A DNA stretch of 64,000 nucleotides. Source: Prillingera fragicola. Its lineage: Eukaryota; Basidiomycota; Tremellomycetes; Trichosporonales; Trichosporonaceae. The stretch spans positions 1,054,001 to 1,118,000 of the forward strand of contig BEDY01000001.1 in NCBI GenBank assembly GCA_002335605.1, given 5' to 3'. Position numbers and translations under genes: made by a program. The number at the start of each line of letters is the position of its first letter. Within the stretch, counting starts at the first letter, position 1. The notes under the pieces were generated by a model. The model searched no databases, was not told where the DNA came from, and worked only from the letters and a program-made list of their open reading frames with translations. This document shows positions 10,625 to 22,022 of the stretch, piece after piece.

Positions 10625-12946
10625 ACGTTCGTCGCCCCCTCCCCCCACACCCCTTCAACCCTAATGGCCATGTTGCACCACCCGGCCTTCACACCGCATC
10701 CATGACTCTCTCTCCCACACCGTCTGTTTACACCTTGCATTGCATGGCACTGTGCATGTTCTACATGATATCGCCCTTGGTTTTTTGTGTTTTACGTATT
10801 GGGCTATGCACCATGTCGCCCCTGTACTGCTGAGCTGTAACTTGCCTCCTCGCTGCAACGACGCGCTAGCCGCGTCATTGACCATTCAATCAAGCTTCCG
10901 ACGGCCACATGCCCACACCCAAACATACGCCTGCGGCAGGACATGGTAAACAACCCCTTGCCGCAAACAAGAGGAACCAGAGACGTACATACATGCTCCT
11001 CATTTTCCATCCGCAGAGCTTCGCAGTCGACCAACGTGATCATGCATAATTTTCAACCCTTTGTCAAACTCCACGGCAGGAGAGCAGCGCAGGAGAGCAG
11101 CGTGGCCAGTGAGGCAGGATCCCAAGTTTAAGGGTCCAAGCTTCCGGGATCGTGCACGGCGAGGAATTTGACCGCAGCCTCCACCGCCGCGTGTCGAGTT
11201 GCCCGTGGGCGATGGGCCTTGGGCTTGCTTTCTAGCTTTCTAGAGTCCGAATTCTTAGTCCTTAGGCATTAGGGCCTAGGAGTCATTGCGCTCCCTGCTC
11301 GCGTGCGCACTGCTGGGTGTTGTTATTTTGCGAACTTTGGGACTCTGGCCGATAATGTTTTCGGGCTGGAAGAGTCATCGCGTGACGCCCGAAGCTGGCC
11401 TGTGTTTGCTAGCAGCTGGTCTCGCCTGCTCCTGCCAGTTTCCAGTGATATCAATGACTGTTCTGCAAACTGGTTGGCCGTTGGGACGCCTCATCACTAC
11501 CTACTGGCCAGCTACTAGAACCTGACTGCGTTCCGGCGGCTCCAGGAGTTTGCAGGGTTGCAGCATTAGCTTTACGGCCCAACAGCGCTGGCTGTCTGTC
11601 GGTTGGGCCGGCCGCGTCGAATCCAGCAACGTCCGGTGGTTCCGTCAAATGTTCCCGAGCTGCATCATGACGGGTCTGTACAGTAGTAGTAGGTACAGAT
11701 GTGGTCAGGCATGTGCCAAGTTTCAAGTCATCATGAGGTCCACGTCGCTCCTGGAGGGGCAGTTACTCCTTCTTGAATCTGTAATCAGTCGCGCAAAAAC
11801 AAGTAGACTTCATCGCGTGAGGGCATCACTGAAGGGCAAAAGAATAGTGGCTTGAGAGGCGTCCAAGGAGCCAAGAATGGATGACGAGGGTAGTGGCATC
11901 GTCTTTCCAAGAGTGGTCCTAGTCACCGTGTTTCGGGCGTCGCGGTCCGCAATCCTGCAATGCTAGGAGCTCCTGCCAGCATCCCAGACTGCCAGATGGC
12001 AAGCAGGCAAGACACCTTGGCTCCACACATTGATTCAGAGTGACGTGAAGTCTCGCTCCGCGCTCCGCAAGCCCCCAGCTTGAACGGAGACTTGCCACTT
12101 GGGTTGATGTTTTATTCACCGTTTCAAAGATCGCGACGCTGAGGACACACCTGCCCGGGAACGTGAGGACGACGAGGTCGCGTTGCGAGGTTTACGTTGA
12201 CGTTTGGACGTTGTTGTTTACTCGAAAGGCCTGTCCTCTGCGCGCTGGCCTTGGTGTCGCTCACAGGGACCTTTGCCGGTACGGGTGCCTGAAACGACCG
12301 AGGGCCAGAACGCCACCTCTTGTAGGCAAAAGAGCTCCCCGTGGGACCCTGCTCTTGAGCCATTCCGAGTCGAAGGCCACGCTAGCTGGAAAGAAAAAAC
12401 ACAAGATCCCTGACTGTCTGAAACGGGTTGTTTGGCTCACGCCCGCCGACAGAGCCCACACGGTCACTGGCCACTGGACTCTGTGCGTCTTCTAACCCCG
12501 CAACGAAAAGCCCCTGCTGACGAGAGTACGTGCTGCTCGAACGGCGACCACTCTGCCAACGCGCACCACCGGCACGCCCAAAGGGAAACGTCAACTCGAC
12601 AAAAAAGTCACCCCCTGGCATGCGCTCGTAGTTCTGCGCTCGACCCTGGCTCGGCCCTTTCAGTGCGCACCAACAACTGCAATCATCTCCCCGCCAGAAG
12701 ACTCTCTCAAGGATCGAAAGGTAGTCTTCTCATGTTCATTCTCCATCCCATTGTTTGATACCCACGACCAATAATCCAGTTCACCGAGCTTCTCGTCGAT
12801 CCCGGGTGACAATCACGCCCTCCTCGACTCGTGTCAAGGCCAAGACTATAGCCTCTTGGGAGTGCAACGGTGAACAGCATCGCTGAAGGCTGTCCGACTC
12901 GCATCTCGCGCACAAGCAAAGAGGACAGTGCTTCTCGTCGTCCAAC
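10625..12946. other. Long intergenic region without a supported gene
   Basis: This 2.3-kb stretch is the longest gene-free interval. Open frames are short, overlap on opposite strands and show no family resemblance. A 13-bp tandem duplication lies at 11077-11102. The final 400 bases probably hold the promoter and 5' leader of the large disordered protein. No transposon ends, tRNA or rRNA were recognised. Confidence 0.55.
11077..11102. repeat. 13-bp direct tandem duplication
   Basis: The unit CAGGAGAGCAGCG occurs twice head to tail with no spacer. It lies in non-coding DNA between the cyclin gene and the large disordered protein. Confidence 0.8.
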
Positions 12947-15900
12947 ATGCCTTCCCCTCCCATCATCGACGTCGCACAGATGGCATCCCAGCCAGTCGTG
13001 TATGCTCCCTATCCTGGTGCGATGGACGCGGAAATGTGGCCGATGGACATGCACCAGATGACTAAACAACTGCTCAACGCCCGCCGCTCCTCCGGCAACG
13101 GCATGGGCGGCTCGGCCCACTCTCCCTACGACAATGTCGCAGAGGCAGCGGCCGGCGCGGCTGCACTCATCTCGCGCACACATTCTGAGCCAGTCATCTC
13201 CAAGATCGGTCCCATTACAAACAACCAACAGTGGGAGATGCGTGCCACTCGCCGAGCACCTCCTCCTCCTCTCCAGCTCGTAAACAAACGCGCGTCCACG
13301 ATGCCGATCACCCAAGTTCCTCAGCAGCAGCAGCAGCATCAGGTTCAGCAGCAGCAGCAGCAGGTTCAGCAGCAGCAGCAGCAGCAGCAGCAGCCCCAGC
13401 CCCAGCACGTTGCCCCTCAACCCAAGATGTTTATGCCTTTCCAGCAGACGCCGCGAACACCCCCTATCCGCCTCCCCACAGCGTCGCCTGACCTGTTCAT
13501 GCCATTTCCTCTTCCCTCCGTTGTCTTGCACCCTCCTGATGGTAAGTTGTTCGAGACTACGTGACGCGACGCACGCGCTGATCACTGTAGATGAGCCCGG
13601 AGACCCCGTCAGCCTGTACCCGCGCGGATCGCCATCACCGCGCACATCTCCCAACAGCGATGTGTTTGCGTTCGCTTCAGCGCCCAAGCCACCAGTGCGC
13701 TCGGAAACTGCCCCTGCGATCGTGCAGCAGCCCAAGCCTGCTCCCGCGCCCAAGTCCAAGGCATTCACCATGCCTACACCGCCATTTGGTCGCCGGTATT
13801 CTGCCCTTGTCGGAGGTGTCGTCTTGCCCAACAAACGCGCATCTACTCAAGAGCCGGCACCTGCGCCACCTGTTGCAGAGGCAGTCACCCCTGCGGAACG
13901 TGGTGTACGGACCGCTAGTCGTTTTGAGGAAGAGTTCAACAACCTTATGGACGACCTCCCCGCTCCAGGTGCCAATCAGGCTGCCAAAGACGACGTCATT
14001 GCGCAAAAGCAGGCCGTGCAGCGACCTGGCTCCGAGCGCGCTCAGGCCGTTCCCGAGACGCGTCAAGTGGTCTCTGCTCACGCCTCGAAGAGTCAGGTCA
14101 AGGCTGAGGCGAGCTCGTCTTCTTCGGTGGCACAACAACCTCAGAACCGTGCTGTTCAGCAACCAGCACCTATGCGGATGCCGCAGCCCATAATAAAGCA
14201 GCGCTCTATGGAACAGTCACCTTCCAGGCCACCAGTCACCCAGCAGTCACAGCCTCTTCCTCCAGCAACCGCGGCAGCGTCTCCTAATCAGCCGGCCACC
14301 CCTAAGAAGCAAGCGCGCAAGTCTTTCCTCCCCAGCCCCCGAAAGTCGAGCATGCCGGTCAACCAGACTCCCAAGGAGCCCGAGACGGTGCCCAGCGTAA
14401 AGGCTGGTCGCCGTCGTACCATGTCACTGTCTGCACTGTTTACGCGCAAGAAGAAGGGCTCTGCCGACGACATGCCTCCGATGCCTCAGCGGCCCGTGGT
14501 GCACAACACGCCGCCCACGCCCCCTTCGGATAAGTCCAGCAAGCGAAAGACGCTCCTCAACAAGGGATCACTCAAGGATCTCTTCTCAAGCGCCAACTCG
14601 CAGTCCGGGCCCCCGACGCCTGCCAAGCAGGTGCGCAAGACTCAAAGCAAGCCCAACATGCGTGCTGCGCCGCCTATGCCTCCGATGCCCGCCATGCCCC
14701 CTATGCCAAGGAATCAGGCGGCACCTGCTGATGTAGCAAACAAGCGCCAAACAGCTAGGCCAACAGTCGTTCCTGACGCTCTCGCTGCTCTGACTGGCAG
14801 GAAGGAGGGTGCCGTCGAGGTCATGGATGACCAGCAGGTTCCGTCGCCAGACAGACAAGTGGTTCCTGATGCGCTTGCTGCACTCACGGGCAAGTCACCC
14901 AGGCCTGCTAATAGTGATGAGTCCCCTGTCGAGTTTGTGCCCGACGTCGTTGCCGCTTTCGCCCAAACTGGCTTCAACACTCGCATGTCAGCACTCGAGC
15001 GTAGTCTGGCGTCCCCTACTGCCATCGTGTCTTCGTCTTCGTCTTCGTCCGCGTCACCCGCACCTGCAGCGCCTGCGCATGAGGCGGCTCCTGTCCCGGC
15101 TTCTGTTCCGGCGCCTGTTTCAGCCCCGGTTCGCGAGCCCGCTACGCGGCCCCAGCCCGAGAAGCCCAGGGAGGTGTCATCGTCCACGTCGGACAAGGAA
15201 CCCAACCGTCGCCGCGCAAAGACTCTTAGCAAGCGTCTGTCCCTGGGTAACCTCGTCAAGCGCTGGCGTGAGCCCAACGATGCTCCGGATGTTCCCTCAG
15301 TCCCAACCCAGTTGAACAAGGAGACTTCGGCTCCTATTCTTCCCATGCCTGACACAAGGGCGGCTGCTGCCACTCCTCCCTCCGCAATCATGGCCAAGGA
15401 GCAAGAGCGTCGCCAGACCCGGGAGATGCCCTACGGTGTCGAGCCGCCTCCCTACACGGGTGCTCGCCCACCAATGCCGCCGATGCCAGCGTCAGAGGCC
15501 TCGAGTTCAGCCCCGAGGCCGAACAGGACATCCCGCGTCCCTCCCCCTCAGTTTGACCCCACCCCCGCTCAGAGCAGGTCAGCGTCGGCCCCAATCAAGT
15601 CAGTCACCCCGGCGGTCGCGAGTCCTCCTATGAGCCCCCCTATGGGTACGGACACGCTGTTCTCCGAGGAGCCCTTCGCTTCGTGGAGCCAGAAGAAGAC
15701 TCCTGACTACGGGTCTATTGGTCGTCGCAGCGGTGCCATGCCACCTGCGCTGGCCGCTACCATCGCTCGTCGCAAGCCAGTTCCTTCTGCTCAAGAGTCG
15801 CCCGTGGCCAACCCTCCTGTTGCTGTTGCCCCAACCGAGCCGCAACCCTCCACAACGCAGCCTATCGCGCCTATTGTCAAGCAGCCCCTGGCACCGATCG

Positions 15901-17972
15901 ACACGACAGTCACCTTGCCTTCACCCGTTGCCGCTGCCGCGACCTTGGCATCTCCGACGCCTTCATCCACAGGCAACATGACACCTCCCGAATCTCCGTC
16001 GCCTGCAGTGAGCTACTCTAGCCACGCCGAGGTGCAGACTGCTCGCCGTTCCACAATTGTGAGCCTCAACGAGGCGCCAATTGTCGGCCGTGTCAATGCC
16101 ATGTCTCCTACACTTGGCGCTGTTGGGTCGGACGAATCGCACGAGTCACTCAGCGACTCGGTCACGCTTCCTGCGAGTCGCAAGGTGTCATTGACTCTGG
16201 TGCGCTCTGCGGAGGTTGAGGAAGCTCACGTGGCGGCCGAACCTGTTGTCATTGCTGCTGAGCCAGTCGAGACCGCCGCACCTGTTGCTGGCTCCGCAGT
16301 AACTGGGCCAGTTGCCGCCGACCCCGTCGTTGCAGAGGGAGCCGAACCCATTGTCCAGCCCCAGTCGCCTCCTATTCCCTCGACTTGGACAACTTTTGAC
16401 AGCGCTGCAGAGGAGGCCGCTCCTGTGGTGCCAAAGATGGTTGGCCTTGGTCTGGAAACTGGCTCCAAGTTGGAACCGACTGCGACGATCACAGCGACGC
16501 CACCTGCTCCCACCGTGGAGGCTCAACGTGCCACGGAGAACAAACGCCCCAGTCCATCGGCCCGGCAGTCGACCATTCCCAACGTCGACCTCGTTGCGTT
16601 GTCTCCTGTCGAGTCCCGATCGACTGTCAAGCCCACTGGAATAACGGGGTTTGTATCAATCATGGCCTCTAGTGTGGCCTCGGCGGTGACCAACGCCCTG
16701 TATGTCGAGGAGGTTGTCGAGGTTGATGGCCCACGGGAGGAGTCGGCGGAGACTACGCCCACCGCAGCTGTTTTTGACGCTGCGATAACGACGTCGCCGC
16801 AGAGTGAGCACAACGTTCTCGACTCGCCTTTCGCTACCGAGTCGACGGCGTCGTTCTTTACCGCAGGCTCGGGCTCGCCTCAGAATTCATTCTCCTCGCC
16901 GTCATACACCCCTTCCGAGCAGCCTCCGGCTCCGACCGAAGACTACTTCAGCTCATCGGCTCCTCGTCGTGCTGCTGTGCCCGCAGCACTTGCCGCCTCT
17001 GCGGCTCGCCGTCGCACCAGCTCGCAGCCTGTCACCAGCTGGTGCAGTGTATCATCTGGCGCTTCGTCTGCCGAGACAGCTCGCCCGCCTTCTCCTCAGC
17101 AGGCTAATGCGGAGCCTCGCCTTGCCGGTCAGCCACGCAGTGTGTCGATGCCCACCAACAATGCCGCCGAGCCCTACGCCTACAGTGGTGGCATGACTCC
17201 GTTGTGCGAGATGACCGAGTCACGCCCTGACTCGCCCCTGGACTTGCAGATGCCTGGCGGAGGCGGCTTTGTCGTTCCTCTCCCTGCGTACATGGACGCG
17301 GATAACCAGGCCAATGCTCACCGGTCACCAACTGTGGGCAACTACGTCTCGACCACTGGCATTCGTGGACGCGCTCGGCGTGACTCGGAGATTACCAATG
17401 CTGTCGGCTCGTTGGGCTTTGCTTCTCGCGGCCAGGTGATCGAGCAGGAGAAGTCGGTCTCGCATGCTCGAGCAGCTCCTGTACGGTACGAGCCCGTTGC
17501 TCGTCGGTCACTCAACACTGTCGTCGACTACTCTTCAGCGCGTTGCAGCCGAGCGTCGCAGGGTACCGACCTCGCCATGTGGACCGAGTCGACCGTGGAG
17601 TCGCTCACCGACGACAGCGAGCACAGCAGGATGACTGATGGCCCCGAGACGTCTGAGCCTGATGAGTCGCTTGAGAGCGCCTCGCTCCACAGCTCGTCCG
17701 ATGATGGCTCGGGCGCTCCCTGCACCCCGCGCACTCCGGACCTTGAAACCCTCGCGTCCATGGCAGCTGCTTCGACCGCGACACCGATGCCTCCCTCACC
17801 TTCCTCCCCCTCCCCGGCCCAGTACGACTCGACCTCGCCCGCCGTGAGCACTCCCAGCAAGACTGCGAGCAGTAAACCCGCGGGGCCCCGTCTCGCTCGT
17901 GCCCCGTTCCGTGCTCTACACCACGCCCAGGACACCGAGCTTGAGGCCCAAGCTCACACCGTACCCGCCTAA
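12947..17972 (+). CDS. Large disordered Ser/Pro/Ala-rich protein with poly-Q and recurring short motifs
   Basis: Two exons (12947-13541, 13591-17972) give 1,658 residues. I do not recognise a family and see no folded domain, signal peptide or membrane helix. A poly-Gln tract lies at about residues 125-150. Two kinds of short motif recur. One is P-x-A-L-A-A followed by a basic pair: PDALAALTGRK (about 590), PDALAALTGKS (about 621), PPALAATIARRK (about 912) and PAALAASAARRR (about 1325), with a degenerate PDVVAAF near 646. The other is a basic amphipathic stretch: RRTMSLSALFTRKKK (about 471), KRKTLLNKGSLKDLFSS (about 515) and KTLSKRLSLGNLVKRW (about 739). Proline runs of the MPPMP type could bind SH3 or profilin-like domains. 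The spacing of conserved-looking islands in a disordered chain suggests a scaffold or substrate, but function is unknown. The uninterrupted 4.4-kb frame in exon 2 makes coding almost certain. Confidence 0.85.
13322..13395 (+). repeat. CAG/poly-glutamine tract
   Basis: Three runs of CAG codons, separated by His-Gln-Val and Val, encode about 25 glutamines in exon 1 of the large disordered protein. Pure CAG runs are prone to length change between strains. Confidence 0.95.
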
Positions 17973-18634
17973 AATGGACTTGCCCCACTCATCTCATCTT
18001 GGATTTGGCCGGCGTGCCACATGTAGTCCTACCCTTTGCTATATTCTAGTCTTATACTCTTTGTGTGATTCCCCCGTCCGTTCAACACCCCTAACGACCT
18101 ACCCTGCCGCGACACCTTCCATACCACCATTTTGACGAGCGGACAGTGGCGTGTGATCGATAATAGATAATGCCGCATGAATAATGCATGTGCTCGCTTT
18201 AGACGTGTCTGCCTTATTTGCAAACGTGTGTCAAGCTCGTGTCTCAGGTCAAAACCACTAACAGACAAGCCAGGCAGGCGAGCCGCCACATCGGGCTATC
18301 GCCTGCTACACCAGGGGCCGCCATCCCAAACGTCCCACTCAAAGGCACCGACGGCGACTGAGTGTTCTACAGTAACCGCGCATGTAAACAAGCTACACGG
18401 GGGCCGTCGATCACGAGTTGGTCAATGACGGGCTTTGACTTGCGCAAATTGTTCATTGCGTGCCATGTGGCCTACAAAAATGTGGTGTATGTGGGTGTGT
18501 ATGTGCCGAGTGTCCGGGCGGGTACAGTATGAAGATGTGCACAGTGCGGCAAGAGGCGCCCGCGCCGCGGCAAAGTCGTGAATGAAGTACGTGTGAGGGT
18601 TTGTAGAGGGGGGGAGAGAGAGGGGGAATGTTAT
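17973..18634. other. Intergenic, convergent 3' region
   Basis: This 660-bp stretch holds the two facing 3' ends of the large disordered protein gene and the aspartyl protease gene. A G-rich run (18600-18626) lies just beyond the protease stop. No gene is supported. Confidence 0.6.
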
Positions 18635-20341
18635 CTAAAAGGCAAAGGCCATGGCAGCTCCTAGGGCGGTGGCAACGAGGGCCGACGCGACACCAGTGCG
18701 AGCGGCACCGCTGGTCGAAGCGCCACTCGCGGCCTGGCCCTGACCAAGAGCAGGCTCGGCGGTGTCGGTGCTCTCAGCAAGGTTAGGCGCGGCGGCAGTA
18801 ATGGTGACACCAGCCTGGGTACTCTTGGAAGAAGTGGCAGCCGAGGCGTTGACGGGGGCAGCGACGCCATTGACAGTGCCAGCCGAAGGCCCATCGGGTA
18901 CGGGGGCGGTGCCAGTAATGGTACTGTTGCTGGCGCTGCCGTCAATGGTGGCGGAGGCAGGGACGGGGTCAGAGGCGGCCATTGCGGCGGCGTCGCTGCC
19001 CGCGCTGAGCTTCGCAAAGCCGACAGCGGAAGGGGCGTAACGGAAGACCGAGTAGACGTTCTTGAGGGCCGTGGCGCCGACGATCCACTGGATGCGGGTA
19101 GTGGACATGGACTGGACGTAGATACCGCCAGTGCACATGTTCTTATCCGTGGTGAAAGAGCCCATGTTAAAGTCGTCGTCGTTGATCTCAATCTCGAACC
19201 CGCCAAAGGTGAGGCGAGCATCGACCTTGGTCTCGCATGGGTACTGGTAAAAGTTGGCATAGTCGCCAGTAAGACGAGACGAGCCAGGAATCTGCGCGTA
19301 AAAGGCCTCGACAATGGCCTCGGGACCGCCGATCAGAGTGGTTCCAGTGTCCACTGCGACCATATTGGCACCGTTGAGAGCGACCTCCTTGCCGTCCACG
19401 GTAAGCTTGTCCATGGGAATCTCCCAGTACTGGGGTTCGGCAGCAGTGTCAATGTACGTAATCTCTCCAGTGTAAAGCGAGCTGTCGAGGTAGCCAAAGG
19501 TGGCGAGACCTCCCTCGGCGGGGTTGTTGGACGCGCCGTCCTGGTTGCGCCAACGCTTAAGGTAGAAGGTAAACACCTTCTCGGTGAACATGCTTGACTG
19601 GGCAAGAGTGATCCACCAAGGGACAGCGCGCGAGTGGGCGAGCTTGGCGAAGCCAAGACCCATGATACCGCTGAGGGTGTTGTTGAGAAGCCTGGCGCTC
19701 GTGTCGGTAACCGTGGCAAAGGTCTGGCTAGCTATAGAATAGCCACCCAAAGTAACAGTGTCCTGAACAAGGACACCATTGGCGGATCCCTGGCCGTACG
19801 TGATCTTGAAGGGGACCTTCAAGTTCGAGTATGAGCTAGAAGCGCCCGTGTCAAACCTGGTGTCGCCACACTCCTCGCAAGAGGCGTCAGACACCCAGAG
19901 GTCTGCAGAGCCAGTGTCGAGAATGACTTGGAACTGCTGAGGCGGGGTACCAAACGCGAGTTGGGCAGAGTACGACGCATCAATGTTATTGTTCCTGGCA
20001 ACAAGTCAGCTTTTGTTATAATGCCTGGCTACGGCCCACACTCACTGCAGCTGAACAGAGCCAGTCTGGCGTTTGCCCTTGGCCTTGCGCATATGCAGGC
20101 GCGAGATCTTGCGACCGTATTCGCCCTTGCCCAGGTTGTAGCGAGTGTCGGCAATGGCAACCTCATTCAAGAGCCATTCCCCATCCTGCTGGGAACCGTC
20201 ACGCTTGGCGAGCTGACGCTGGGCCATGTTACCAGGGTGCTGGAGCGGCAGCGAGAAGCCAGCGGGAGCCGCAGCCGCGTCGGGCGCCGGAAAGGGCGAC
20301 GCTAGCGCGCTGGTCGCCAAAAGAAAGAGGATAGGAAGCAT
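18635..20341 (-). CDS. Pepsin-family (A1) aspartyl protease with GPI-type C-terminus
   Basis: Two exons on the minus strand (20341-20046, 19994-18635) give 551 residues. A signal peptide (MLPILFLLATSALAS) precedes a propeptide with basic KR sites (about residues 45-95). The two catalytic motifs are clear: ILDTGSADLW with Asp125 and AVDTGTTLIGG with Asp314. After the fold, about 110 residues rich in Ser, Ala and Thr end in a hydrophobic stretch (ALVATALGAAMAFAF), the pattern of a GPI-anchored yapsin-like enzyme. It should be secreted and held at the membrane or wall, with the propeptide removed for activation. The 51-nt intron sits just before the mature enzyme and restores frame exactly. GPI attachment is predicted from composition; free secretion is possible. 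Confidence 0.93.
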
Positions 20342-22022
20342 GATGATTCGAGGGGAGGGGTATTAAAGATGAAGGAAGACAGGGACTGTTGTGGGTCAGC
20401 GGCGAGGGTCGCAAGCCAGTGATGGTGGTCCATGGCACTTACACAACGGTCTAGCTTTTACTAGTTTCAGGTCACGAGCTGATATGAGGTCGTAAAGGTA
20501 GTGGTAAGAGATGTACAAGCTGAAGAAACACATCAGCTACTCTGTTCTCTATTGCTCGAGACGCGGACTTGAACTCACGAGCCTGGACCAAAGTGGGAGA
20601 CCGGCTCGTAGATCTGGAAAAGAGTGTGCTAATAGCTAGAAACAAGGTGCAAAAGAGTGTTTGGGGGAGATGCAAAGCAACAGGTTGTCGTTGTTGCTCG
20701 TAGTTATCGATGGTTGTGAGGGGGGTGGTTAACGTTATGTAGGACAAGGCAAGACGCTGATACGATGCACCCTCGCTATAGTAGCTACTGACAAGGGGTG
20801 CGTGCAGCAGACAGCCCAGCCAGGAGGTGCATGGTTGCGTGGGTGGTGTCGGTCTGGCCAGGGCCACCAACGCATCAAGATGGCAGAACAAGAGCACAGG
20901 GTAACTTGGGTTGGGTTCAGGGGATCAGGGGAACTGGCAATGCCAAGACGCAACGCGTGCAGGCGGATCGTGGCCTGGTCGGGAGGACCGTAGGACACGT
21001 CCCACCATGCCGAGTCAGGGAAGGCGAAACAACCTCATGTCCTTACCGTCTGACGGGCACCACATGCAGTGGCTTGCCATGGTGCTCAGTGCTCCATACA
21101 CCCCGTGGGCACCATTGGAACTTGCAGAACAACCCGTGCCGCAGCATGGACACCTTGTTCAGCACCGCATTCTGCGCCATACCGCATCTGAGCGCTGCCA
21201 CATGTATATCATGTAAAGGTAGCCAAATGATGAATGGGGCAAAACAGCGGTTGATAGCGCCTGCAGTCTAGGCAACGCGCATTATCTCCCACCCCAATCC
21301 TGCGTCGTGCAGTCCATGTGTGCCGAACTCTACTGTCCACAGCCAGTCAGACGCACCGTCACCACGGTACCACGGGGAGGCAACAGCCATGGCCCCCGGC
21401 GTTCGTTCACGCCTGCGTGCGTCATAGAGGCGACGCGTTCTTCCTCGACTTCCTCAGGCGGAATCCGGACGCTATTCTGCGGCCCCCGTTTAGCTCCACA
21501 CCCGTTTGTCGCAGGGGCTTTTGTGTGCATAACGGGCCCTGTTCCCCCTGGCGGGGGGGCTTCATCTGCGCCTCACTACTACTGTGCGGTAACGAAATGG
21601 GTGACCCAGCGACAGACGGGAGGGCCCCGAGCCCGTTGTGCTCAAAGAGGTTGAATCCCACCCATCAGACACGCGAGACGCGTTTCAACCTTGACCTTAG
21701 GAACTTCTTGTGATTTTGAACCCTGGATCCGAGGGATCTTCGGCTACGAATACGTAATAAGCAGGCGCGTTGCGGGATGTGTGTCGCGTCGAAGTTGGGT
21801 ATTGCGTGTGTTTACCGCATGATCCGGTATCATCGGCAAATTGCCTCCGCTCAACCGATTAGCCGGTGATCGGAACGGTGTTGACCGAGCACCGAGAAAG
21901 CGGAGCAGTGTGACTGCCGCCGGCGAATCGAGCATGCCTTCCCCACATCTTGCGTACCAGAGATCAGAGACCAGCGGCATCTTGCTCCATCCTCACTACG
22001 GTCATTAAAGCAAGAGCCCGCT
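20342..22022. other. Intergenic, divergent promoter region
   Basis: About 1.7 kb lie between the divergent aspartyl protease and FGGY kinase genes. I see no supported protein gene. An open frame at 21318-21713 has no family resemblance. A short inverted repeat (GCTCG/CGAGC) at about 20560-20590 was checked and is not a tRNA. Confidence 0.55.

Noticed and set aside
10625..12946. Possible decayed transposon in the longest gene-free interval
   Set aside because: No terminal repeats, target-site duplication or transposase/reverse transcriptase remnants could be found by eye.
14714..15397. Minus-strand frame of 227 codons inside the large disordered protein
   Set aside because: Antisense shadow of a low-complexity coding region; no independent support.
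20555..20645. tRNA-like segment (minus strand contains GTTCAAGTCC)
   Set aside because: The T-arm stem does not pair, no acceptor stem or proper anticodon arm can be drawn, and only a GCTCG/CGAGC hairpin remains.
21318..21713. Plus-strand frame of 131 codons in the intergenic region
   Set aside because: Overlaps another frame of similar length, no recognisable family, no intron chain and biased composition typical of chance in GC-rich DNA.
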